Both the position numbers and the translations under genes were made by a program. From the NCBI GenBank assembly GCA_900770765.1, contig CAAGLK010000106.1, positions 1 to 21,958 of the forward strand: a DNA stretch of 21,958 nt. Reading direction: 5' to 3'. This stretch comes from Helicobacteraceae bacterium. GTDB lineage: Bacteria; Campylobacterota; Campylobacteria; Campylobacterales; Helicobacteraceae. Shown one piece after another: positions 15,180 to 21,958 of this stretch (the stretch's first letter is position 1; each line of letters starts with the position of its first letter). A model generated the notes under the pieces. It did no database searches, was not told where the DNA came from, and was given only the letters and a program-made list of their open reading frames with translations.

Positions 15180-16069
15180 CGCTTTTTAGGGCGGTATAGA
15201 TTTATTAAATAAGTAGCACATACGGCGATTGTGCCGCCAATTAGCGTTAAAACACTTGGAATCTCACATAAAATAAAGTAGCTACTAAGCAGTGCAAAAG
15301 CTGGGACTAAAAGTGCAAAAGTGCTAGCCTTTGCCGCTCCAACTTGTGCTATACCCATATAATAAATGCTTGTGCCAATGGCAGTTGATAGCACTGATAC
15401 TATAAACATCATACTCCAAAAATAGCCATCAAAGCTAAAAACAACAAAAGCATTTTGATTAAAAACTAAAAGCGGCGAAAATATCACAACACTAAAAAGG
15501 GTTATATAAAAGTTAATAGCAATAGGATGGATTCTTATGCGCTGGCAAACAAGCGTCAATAGTGCCCAATCAAGCGCACAAAAAACAAAAAGTGTATTAA
15601 ATTTACCAAACAACTCTTGCAAACTTCCTAAATTTAAAAGGCAAATTCCAGCTAAGATTCCAAGTCCTAATCCTAAAATCTCGTTTTTTTGCACCTTTTT
15701 AGTGGAATCCTTTTTTAGCTTGGCTATAAAAATAGTAAGTAAATATGCAAAGATAGGCGTAAGAGTGGTTACAAGCACACCGCCTTTACCAGCGCTTCCA
15801 TAATTTAATCCCACAAAATAAGCAATGGAATAAAGGCAGTTAAATAAAGATGCAAGGAATAAAAATTTGCAATTTTCTTTTGCGATTCTAAGTGGAATTC
15901 TTAAGATAATAATTAAAGGCAGGGACGCTAAGAGTGCAAAGAAAAATCGCCAAAATGTAACAATATCCGCCCCAGCATAGCTAACTAGAATCTTACTAGA
16001 TGGCCAAGAACTTCCCCAAAATAACATAGCTACAACAAGTAAAATTGAAAAAATTAGATTTTTTTGCAC
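15176..16069 (-). CDS. EamA/DMT-family permease
   Basis: The 297-residue inner-membrane protein has about ten hydrophobic segments arranged as two repeated halves (EamA domains about 8-140 and 150-290). It begins with FSILLVVAMLFWGSSWPSSKILV, the characteristic DMT first helix with its WGS/T motif. Polar loops such as KLKKDSTKKVQKNE separate the halves. Members export amino acids, metabolites or drugs, and the substrate here is unknown. The start is GTG at 16069, favoured because AAAGG overlapping the TolC-like stop codon lies about 6 nt upstream (TAAAGGCATCTTGTG). It is the last gene of the efflux operon, 9 nt after the outer membrane channel gene. This could mean a related export task, or just read-through. 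Confidence 0.9.
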   Translation of the reverse strand: MQKNLIFSILLVVAMLFWGSSWPSSKILVSYAGADIVTFWRFFFALLASLPLIIILRIPLRIAKENCKFLFLASLFNCLYSIAYFVGLNYGSAGKGGVLVTTLTPIFAYLLTIFIAKLKKDSTKKVQKNEILGLGLGILAGICLLNLGSLQELFGKFNTLFVFCALDWALLTLVCQRIRIHPIAINFYITLFSVVIFSPLLVFNQNAFVVFSFDGYFWSMMFIVSVLSTAIGTSIYYMGIAQVGAAKASTFALLVPAFALLSSYFILCEIPSVLTLIGGTIAVCATYLINLYRPKKR

Positions 16070-16078
16070 AAGATGCCT

Positions 16079-17329
16079 TTATTTTTGCATTAGTGTCGTT
16101 TGAGTAATTCTCTCTAGCTGTGCTAGGGATTCCACTATTGCATATTTATTTAAAATTAAATTCATTTTTGCCTCGCTTAAAAGCAATTCTGCGTCTAAAA
16201 AATCGCTTGTGCTTAGGATTCTTTGCTCGTAGCGGTTTTTTGAGATTCTATAATTTTCCTCTGCTTGTTTTAGTGCGATTTGTGAAATTTTATAAGCATT
16301 TAAGGCTAAATTATAGGCTTCAAGTGCGCTAAAAAGCTGTAAGTCTAAATCCTCTAATAATGCGCTTTTTTGTGAATAAAAGCTAAGTTTTGTTAGTTTT
16401 GCGGATTCTAAATCATATTTATCGCTAAAACCGCTAAAAATATTGAAATTAACTCCTAAACTTATATGCGTCTCATCTTTATAGATTCCATCTCGTCCGC
16501 TTAGTTTATAATCATCGCCATACCTTGTGTATTGACTATTTAAACTAAGCTCTGGCATAAAGTTACCTTTAGCGCTCTGCACTAAAAACTCCTTGCTTTC
16601 TATGATTTTATTTAATAATAAAAGCTCAGAGCGTTTTTGTAACATAAGCGTTTGAAGTTTAGAAAACTCTAGCGTTAAGCTCTTGGAATCCACTTCTTTT
16701 AAATTCTCTAAATTTACTTTAATTTTCACAAATCGCATTAAGTTTTGTAGGGCATAATTTAGCGCACTTTTGTATTTTAATAAATCTTGGATTGTATTAT
16801 TTAACTCTACTTCTACTTTTAAAAGGTCGTTTTTGTGAATAAAGCCTACGCGGTAAAATTCCGTATTTTGCCGCCGCTGTTCTTCTAATAGCTTTTTAGA
16901 TTCCTCTGCTACTCTAACATGTTGGGCTTGTTTTAAAACATCAATATAGGCTAATTTTACAAGTAAAATCACATCTTCTTTTGTCGCTTCTAGCTTGTGT
17001 GCTTGTGATTCTAGTAAGGCATTTGCACTTTTAAAATCATAAAAATCGCTAAAGCCGTTAAAAAGGTTGTATTGTAAATTCGCACCTACATTGCCACTTG
17101 TTTTTTTATCCACTCGCTGGAATCTATTGCTTCTTAGCGTATTGTAAGTGGCGTTTATGCTAGGGTAAAATGCGCTTTGTGTGCTTTTAAAATCTGCTTT
17201 TGATACTTCTAGTAGATATTCTTGTTCTTTTATTGTGTGATTTTGTGTTAAAGTTATTCTAATTGCCTCTTCTAGTGTTAGTGCAAAGCAAGGCAAACTA
17301 AAATATAAAAATAAAATAAATCTTTTCAT
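16079..17329 (-). CDS. TolC-family outer membrane efflux channel
   Basis: The 416-residue protein has a signal peptide (MKRFILFLYFSLPCFA, cleavage probably after the last Ala), then the classical OEP opening LTLEEAIRITLTQNHTI. Two internally similar halves follow, each with long coiled-coil helices (about 30-190 and 230-410) and short beta segments (INATYNTLRSN, LSLNSQYTRYGD, ISLGVNFNIFSGF). It forms the trimeric outer membrane and periplasmic duct of a tripartite exporter. There is no lipobox cysteine at the cleavage site, unlike the lipoprotein channels of the OprM or CmeC type. Its start is 2 nt after the RND gene's stop, so the two are surely made together. Confidence 0.93.
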   Translation of the reverse strand: MKRFILFLYFSLPCFALTLEEAIRITLTQNHTIKEQEYLLEVSKADFKSTQSAFYPSINATYNTLRSNRFQRVDKKTSGNVGANLQYNLFNGFSDFYDFKSANALLESQAHKLEATKEDVILLVKLAYIDVLKQAQHVRVAEESKKLLEEQRRQNTEFYRVGFIHKNDLLKVEVELNNTIQDLLKYKSALNYALQNLMRFVKIKVNLENLKEVDSKSLTLEFSKLQTLMLQKRSELLLLNKIIESKEFLVQSAKGNFMPELSLNSQYTRYGDDYKLSGRDGIYKDETHISLGVNFNIFSGFSDKYDLESAKLTKLSFYSQKSALLEDLDLQLFSALEAYNLALNAYKISQIALKQAEENYRISKNRYEQRILSTSDFLDAELLLSEAKMNLILNKYAIVESLAQLERITQTTLMQK

Positions 17330-17331
17330 TA

Positions 17332-20300
17332 CTAGCCTTTATTTTTAAACTCTCTATTTATAACAAAGGATAAAAGACAAGGGATTAAAAAAATGCTTAA
17401 AAGCGTAGAGAAGCCAAGCCCTCCTAAAATCACAGCTCCAAGCCCTCTATAAATCTCACTTCCAGCCCCAGGCGCAATTACAAGCGGAAGCATACCAAAA
17501 AGAGAAGTAAGGGTGCTCATATAAATAGGGCGGATTCTAACCCTTACTGCTTCTAAGATTCCACTATATCCATCCATTTTATAGTTTCGCACATTATGCA
17601 AACTTTGATAAACAATTAAAATCGCATTATTAACAACAATTCCTACTAAAATAATAAAGCCAAGCATTGTAAGCACATCTAGCGGCTGATAAATAATTAA
17701 CTTATTAACAAGCCAAAGCCCTAAGAATCCGCCACCCACAGCTAAAGGCACACTAAATAAAATAATTAGCGGGTAAATAAAGCTCTCATATAAAGCCGCC
17801 ATTAAAAGATAAATAATTAAAACAGCAAGTAAGAATCCTAACACTAAAGAATCCTTAATTTTAATAAGCGCATTTGCACTTCCGCTAATATTAATGCTAT
17901 TTTCACCTAACTCGCCGCTTTCTTTTAATTTATCTAAAACTTCTCCATTAATTAGCTCCATTGTTTCTTGTATTGTGATATTTTGCGGTGGATTTACCAT
18001 AAGTGTAATTGTCCGCTCTCGCTCAAAATGCCGAATCTCATTTGTCCCATATTCTAGTTTTAAAAATGAAAGCGCTCTAAGCGGTATGATTCCACCTAAT
18101 GGCGTGTAAATGCTAGCTTGATAAAGCTCTTCTGGTGAGTATATTTCACCATTTTTAGATTTTAAAACAAGGTCAATTTTCTCTCGCCCTTCTTCTTTAA
18201 ACTCAGAAATTTTCCTTCCATCTAAAAGCACATCTAAAGCTACCCCAAAGCTACTTGCATTTAGTCCCACCGCACTAAGTCGCTCTAGGTTAGGATATAA
18301 ATTAAGCTCAGGATAAAGCATCTCTAGGCTAGGATTTGTCCGCATTTGTAAGCCTTTAAGGCTATTTTTGCCAAATTCTTTTGCAAAGGATTCTGCTAAT
18401 TTACGCTGCATTGCCGCTGTTGTGGCAATAATGCTTTCTAAATTTGCTCCGCTAATATCTACTAAAATCCCTCTACTAGACCCTCTTCGCTCAAAGATTC
18501 CACTCTGCAGCGCCGTCCCACTAATCCCTGGGATTCCATCTAAACACGCCTTTAAGGGCGGTATTAAATCTCTAGCTCTAGTGGAATCCACCGCTCTAGC
18601 ACCAAAGCTAAGGTTAGTTTCACTACCGACAAAATACATATTATTAATCGCGGCAAATTCCTTTGTATCTTTAACTCCACTACTTGCAAAATTATTTTTT
18701 AAGCAGCTATATAAAGCTAAGCCTATTCTTTCTCTCTCTAAATATGATAGCCCCGGGCTTGGATTTAGCACTCCGTTAATAAAATTTTGATTCCCTTGTG
18801 GTAAATATTCCATTTTTGGCATTAAAAAATAGCTAAAGGCAAGGCTTAGAAGCGTTAGGCTTGTAATTGTAATTATTTTATTTTTTGTGTTTTTCATAGA
18901 TATTTTTACAAAAAACATAATCCACTCTACGCAAAAATTACCTACATAAATGATTTTATTACTAATATTTATCCAAAAATCGTTTATTTTTATTTTTTTG
19001 TTTTTTAAGCGAATTGAGGCTTGATAGCTTAAAGTTGGAATCACAAAAATAGAAACAAGTAAAGATAAGGAAACAGCCGAACTAGCCGCTAAAGCTATAT
19101 CTTTAAAAAGCTGCCCAGCTTCCTCTTCTATTTTTAAAATAGGTATAAAAATCGCCACAGTGGTTAAAACAGAGGCAATCATCCCCCAAATTACTTCTTT
19201 AGAGCCATCAAGCACGGCTTGCATTGGCGGCTTTTGCATTTTAAAATGTCTATCAATATTTTCTAAAATAACAATAGCAGAATCCACAAGCATCCCCACT
19301 GCAAATGAGATTCCAGCAAGTGATACGACATTTAGCGTCCTATTTAGTGCTGCCATTATAATAAAAGTCCCAAATACACTAAGTGGAATCGCAACTGCAA
19401 CAATAAGTGTAGAAGTAAGAGAGCGCAAGAATATAAAAAGCACTCCACAAGCTAAAAACGCACCGATTAAAATATTAGTCTTCACAAGCGAAATTGCTTG
19501 CTCTATATAGCCACTCTGGTCGCTTGTCCATTCTAGCTTTAAGCCTTGCTCTTTTAAAAGTGTAGCGTTTAGGACATTAAAGACGCCTTCAACCTCTTTT
19601 GTAAGCTCTAGTGCATTAGCATCTGCACTAGGTTTAATGGATACTAAAAGGGCTTGTGTTGGCTCTAAACTATCGCCTCTATAAAGTGAAGCGGTAGTTT
19701 TATTAGCAAAGCCTTCTTGGACAATTGCTATATCGCTAATTTTTACTCTTTTTACCCCATCACTCCAAATAACTACATCTAAAATTTCTTTAGGATTCTT
19801 AAACTCCGCTGCCGTTCGCACACGATAGGATTTTGTGCCATAATTTAATAATCCAGCGGATAAATTTATATTTTGTTTATCTAAAGTGCTAATAATAGTG
19901 TCAATATCTAAATGATATGCCGCTAATTTTCTCTCATCTAAAATTACATGCATTTCTCTATTATCGCCACCTGGGAAAAATACCTCTGCTACTCCAGCAA
20001 TCCTCTCAAAATATTGAATAATCCTTTCATTAAAAAAGGTTCTCATCTCTCGCACATTAACTTGTGGGCTAATGCTTGTTAGCATCATAATTACAACTGC
20101 CCTTGTATCTTCTCCGGTAGCGCGAATTATTGGCTTATCCATACCATCTGGGTAGCCTTTAATCTCATTTAGCTTATTGCTAACATCTAGCATTGTTTGT
20201 GTTAAATCTGTGCCGATTTTAAATTCTAGCGTGATATTTGCTCTGCCATTTCTAGCGCGGCCTTCCATTGTTTCTAAATTATCAATTCCTTTTAAAACTT

Positions 20301-20499
20301 GCTCTTGTCTCTCTAAAATCTCTCGTTCAATTTCATAAGGAGTAGCTCCACTCCATGTAGTATTTACAGAAATAAGTGGTCTTGTAACTTGCGGCGTTAG
20401 CTGGTAGGGTATAGATTTAAGCGCTAGAATCCCAAAAAGGCTTAATAAAAGCATACATACAATAATTACAACAGGGCGATGAATTAGATTTTTCATCAT
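17332..20499 (-). CDS. RND-family efflux pump inner membrane subunit (HAE1/AcrB-like, single-Asp relay variant)
   Basis: The 1055-residue proton-driven exporter has twelve predicted membrane helices: one at 8-28, a block at about 340-500, one near 543-560, and a block at about 880-1045. Two large periplasmic loops lie between. Family motifs include TWSGATPYEIEREI (48-61), GMLVDSAIVILENIDRH (402-418) and VGIVVNNAILIV near 953-964. Where AcrB has the proton-relay pair Asp407-Asp408, this protein has Asp406-Ser407. Where AcrB has Lys940, it has Asn957. This pattern is seen in a broad RND subgroup distinct from AcrB, MexB and CmeB, so a different relay is expected. The start overlaps the adaptor stop (ATGA), and a second Met follows directly. 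The substrate cannot be told from sequence. Confidence 0.95.
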   Translation of the reverse strand: MMKNLIHRPVVIIVCMLLLSLFGILALKSIPYQLTPQVTRPLISVNTTWSGATPYEIEREILERQEQVLKGIDNLETMEGRARNGRANITLEFKIGTDLTQTMLDVSNKLNEIKGYPDGMDKPIIRATGEDTRAVVIMMLTSISPQVNVREMRTFFNERIIQYFERIAGVAEVFFPGGDNREMHVILDERKLAAYHLDIDTIISTLDKQNINLSAGLLNYGTKSYRVRTAAEFKNPKEILDVVIWSDGVKRVKISDIAIVQEGFANKTTASLYRGDSLEPTQALLVSIKPSADANALELTKEVEGVFNVLNATLLKEQGLKLEWTSDQSGYIEQAISLVKTNILIGAFLACGVLFIFLRSLTSTLIVAVAIPLSVFGTFIIMAALNRTLNVVSLAGISFAVGMLVDSAIVILENIDRHFKMQKPPMQAVLDGSKEVIWGMIASVLTTVAIFIPILKIEEEAGQLFKDIALAASSAVSLSLLVSIFVIPTLSYQASIRLKNKKIKINDFWINISNKIIYVGNFCVEWIMFFVKISMKNTKNKIITITSLTLLSLAFSYFLMPKMEYLPQGNQNFINGVLNPSPGLSYLERERIGLALYSCLKNNFASSGVKDTKEFAAINNMYFVGSETNLSFGARAVDSTRARDLIPPLKACLDGIPGISGTALQSGIFERRGSSRGILVDISGANLESIIATTAAMQRKLAESFAKEFGKNSLKGLQMRTNPSLEMLYPELNLYPNLERLSAVGLNASSFGVALDVLLDGRKISEFKEEGREKIDLVLKSKNGEIYSPEELYQASIYTPLGGIIPLRALSFLKLEYGTNEIRHFERERTITLMVNPPQNITIQETMELINGEVLDKLKESGELGENSINISGSANALIKIKDSLVLGFLLAVLIIYLLMAALYESFIYPLIILFSVPLAVGGGFLGLWLVNKLIIYQPLDVLTMLGFIILVGIVVNNAILIVYQSLHNVRNYKMDGYSGILEAVRVRIRPIYMSTLTSLFGMLPLVIAPGAGSEIYRGLGAVILGGLGFSTLLSIFLIPCLLSFVINREFKNKG

Positions 20500-21659
20500 T
20501 TTTTAACTACTTGTATTAAATCGCCATCTCTTAAGCGTTGTGCGCCATTTGTTATCACAAAATCATTTTGGGTTAAATTTGCATTTAGCGGTGTAATTGA
20601 GACTTTTAAATCTTTATAGCCTTTAACTTGCACGAAAATTTTTTTAGCGCGATTCTTATCTGCAATAAAAATAACATCGCCATCAAGTGTTGGAATAATC
20701 GCCTCTCTAGGCACAAATAGGCTTTCATTTTTATCTTTTAAGCCAAACGCAGCTCTAACCTCTAAGCCTTGAATTAACTCACCATTTGGGTCATGAATTG
20801 CTAATTTTACAGGGAAAGTTCTAGTTTTAAAATCACCTAGTGGAATCAATGCGCTAATGGTCGCATTATATGTTTTTTGCGCTATTTTTACTTGTAAATT
20901 ATCACCTACTTTTAAAGAGCGTAGAATCTCATAAGATACTTCAAAAGTGGCTTCTAGTGGCGTAAGTTTCGCCACATTAAATACGCTAGCGCCTACGCTT
21001 ACCCACTCACCTCTTTTAAGATTCTTATGTAATACTACACCATCATAAGGGGCTTTAATTGTCTTTTTGTTTTGCTGTTCTTTTAAAAATGTAAGAGTGG
21101 ATGCGATTGATTGCATGCTGCCCTCTTGTGCTTGCATACTAAAAAGCGCATCCTCGTATTCTTTAAAGGATATTGACTCGCTTTCATAAAGGGATTTAAA
21201 GCGTGCATAATCTTTTTTTGATTTTGAAAAATTAGCCTTTGCTTGCTTTAGTAGTGCTTCTTGGGCTAGAATCTCATTTTTTAATAAATCGCTATTTAGC
21301 ACGGCTAGGGCTTGATTTTTTTTAATCTTTTGTCCCTCATCTACATAAATTTCATCAATAATCCCAGATACTTCAGTAGCAAGGGCGCTTCTTTCGCTAA
21401 AGTATAAAGAGCCTATGTATTCAAATGATTGTTCTAAGATTCCATAGCCTATTGGCACTTGTGTTACAAGAGTGGCTTTATTTAAAGATTCTTTTGTTTC
21501 TATTTTGCCTTGTGCTTCATTATGTCTTAAAATTTCTTTTGTGAGTTTTTCTTGCTCATTTTCTACTTCTTTATTATCCGCACTACTAGCCCAAACAACC
21601 GCTAAGATAAAGCAAATTATAAATGATATTTTAAAAACAATTCTCTTTTTATTAAACAT
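20496..21659 (-). CDS. RND periplasmic adaptor subunit (membrane fusion protein)
   Basis: The 387-residue adaptor links the inner membrane pump to the TolC-like channel. Residues 7-25 are one hydrophobic segment (IVFKISFIICFILAVVWAS) acting as signal or anchor. No lipobox is apparent, so unlike AcrA it is probably not a lipoprotein. The split lipoyl domain is visible as ATEVSGIIDEIYVDEGQKIKKNQALAVL (about 98-125) and IKAPYDGVVLHKNLKRGEWVSVG (about 201-223), with an alpha-helical hairpin between them. Beta-barrel and membrane-proximal domains follow. It is the first gene of the operon: adaptor, pump, channel, permease. TAAGGCG lies about 7 nt before the ATG at 21659. No regulator gene of the TetR or MarR type is visible in the window next to it. 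Confidence 0.93.
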   Translation of the reverse strand: MFNKKRIVFKISFIICFILAVVWASSADNKEVENEQEKLTKEILRHNEAQGKIETKESLNKATLVTQVPIGYGILEQSFEYIGSLYFSERSALATEVSGIIDEIYVDEGQKIKKNQALAVLNSDLLKNEILAQEALLKQAKANFSKSKKDYARFKSLYESESISFKEYEDALFSMQAQEGSMQSIASTLTFLKEQQNKKTIKAPYDGVVLHKNLKRGEWVSVGASVFNVAKLTPLEATFEVSYEILRSLKVGDNLQVKIAQKTYNATISALIPLGDFKTRTFPVKLAIHDPNGELIQGLEVRAAFGLKDKNESLFVPREAIIPTLDGDVIFIADKNRAKKIFVQVKGYKDLKVSITPLNANLTQNDFVITNGAQRLRDGDLIQVVKK

Positions 21660-21780
21660 ACTAAAACGCCTTAAAAAAATTTGCTAATTTTATTTAAAAA
21701 TTGTTAATTTTGCGTGAAATTTTTAATTTTAATTATTTGTTATTGCATAGGGTGTGGTAATCTTACAAAACAATATTTTA
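21660..21780 (-). promoter_or_regulatory. AT-rich leader and promoter region of the efflux operon
   Basis: No gene is present. On the minus strand TAAAAT occurs at 21780-21775 and again at 21692-21687, either of which could be a -10 box for the adaptor gene, and the sequence does not decide between them. TTGCTAATTTTA at 21681-21692 and TTGTTAATTTTG at 21701-21712 are near-identical direct repeats exactly 20 bp apart, about two helical turns, which could be regulator half-sites or simple AT-rich coincidence. Confidence 0.4.
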
Positions 21781-21811
21781 GGCTAGAATCCTTGCGGAGC
21801 AATTTGTAAAA

Positions 21812-21904
21812 TTAAGGATGCAAATCCTTAAAGCGTGGTGTCAATTTTAGCGTTAAAAAAATGCAGTAGTGCATTTTTAGCTAAAATTGCTAGCTTTAAG
21901 GATT
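21812..21904. repeat. Large nested inverted-repeat element with alternative stems
   Basis: Three stems nest perfectly. The outer is AATCCTTAAAGC (21823-21834) with GCTTTAAGGATT (21893-21904). The middle is CAATTTTAGC (21842-21851) with GCTAAAATTG (21880-21889). The inner is AAAAATGCA (21857-21865) with TGCATTTTT (21870-21878), around a GTAG loop. A competing hairpin, TTAAGGAT-GCAA-ATCCTTAA at 21812-21831, uses the same bases as the left outer arm, so the two folds exclude each other. No gene or transposase is inside. It could be a structured RNA or attenuator in the leader of the efflux operon (minus strand), a small RNA, or a short non-autonomous mobile repeat. Neither strand has the plain U-tail of a terminator after the outer stem. 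Confidence 0.6.
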
Positions 21905-21921
21905 CACAATTTAAGCCCCCC

Positions 21922-21958
21922 TTAAAGAAAAAAGAAAAGAAATTTCTTTTTTGCTTAA
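21922..21958. repeat. Purine/pyrimidine hairpin at window edge
   Basis: Left arm 21922-21937 (TTAAAGAAAAAAGAAA) and right arm 21943-21958 (TTTCTTTTTTGCTTAA) pair over 14 of 16 positions around an AGAAA loop. One strand of the stem is almost pure purine. It may be the terminator of a gene beyond the window edge, or part of the same non-coding element as the inverted repeat at 21812-21904. A C6 run (21916-21921) separates the two. Confidence 0.45.

Noticed and set aside
18368..18790. A 140-codon open frame on the plus strand opposite the RND pump, and similar antisense frames opposite rho, valS and the helicase gene
   Set aside because: They lie wholly inside strong conserved genes on the other strand, have no recognisable protein features, and are expected from AT-rich codon usage.
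20496..21659. Adaptor protein as a lipoprotein, because a Cys lies in its hydrophobic N-terminal segment
   Set aside because: The residues before that Cys (SFII) do not form a lipobox.
21812..21874. A 20-codon minus-strand frame (begins MHYCIFLTLK) inside the nested hairpin, considered as a type I toxin-like peptide
   Set aside because: It has no ribosome binding site, the frame is enclosed in the stems, and it does not resemble AapA-type toxins. Kept only as a note.
1..21958. tRNA, rRNA, CRISPR array, insertion sequence or prophage
   Set aside because: I found no cloverleaf-like sequence, ribosomal RNA segment, regularly spaced repeats, transposase or integrase frame. The only repeats are the short dispersed word and the hairpin elements.

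Overview
The window looks like chromosome from a low-GC member of the Campylobacterota, most likely an enterohepatic Helicobacter. The evidence is the very AT-rich sequence, the style of the proteins, and gene pairs that I recall as adjacent in H. pylori and relatives (rho-murI, valS-fliW, dnaE-pseudouridine synthase). A cheR-cheB pair is also present. H. pylori lacks both genes, so H. pylori itself is unlikely. No mobile element, prophage, CRISPR array, tRNA or rRNA gene was recognised. Nearly all genes are ordinary housekeeping, motility or efflux genes, and the unusual signals are mostly at the DNA level.

Layout. Positions 1-1507 (+) hold the end of cheR, a receiver-less cheB, and a YigZ/IMPACT-family gene, read as one unit. 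Positions 1540-2447 (+) hold a SAM methyltransferase gene behind a 13-T homopolymer tract. Positions 2462-4548 (-) hold rho followed by murI. Positions 4713-5227 (+) hold an unrecognised 154-residue gene behind a textbook sigma-54 promoter, so it is probably in the flagellar regulon. Positions 5266-7688 (-) hold fliW followed by a UvrD/PcrA-type helicase. Positions 7846-15179 (+) hold valS, dnaE, a SUI1/YciH-like gene and an RluB/RsuA-type pseudouridine synthase in a tight row. Positions 15176-21659 (-) hold a tripartite RND efflux operon (adaptor, pump, TolC-like channel) followed by an EamA/DMT permease. Positions 21660-21958 are non-coding: an AT-rich promoter region, a large nested inverted repeat, and a last hairpin at the window edge.

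How the genes work together. Chemoreceptor adaptation (CheR/CheB), flagellar assembly control (FliW) and the sigma-54-driven gene belong to motility. ValS, DnaE, Rho, the helicase, the pseudouridine synthase and the SUI1-like protein are core information processing. MurI supplies D-glutamate for peptidoglycan. The efflux operon forms an envelope-spanning exporter.

The strongest unexplained signal is the word GGAATC, usually as TGGAATCT. Counted by eye it occurs about 65 times on both strands, where base composition predicts about 8. It appears in several reading frames, on either strand relative to genes, and as head-to-head pairs that form hairpins at two convergent gene ends. This resembles a DNA-uptake, Chi-like or methylation motif. 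The second candidates are the structured element at 21812-21904 and the poly-T tract before the methyltransferase gene.
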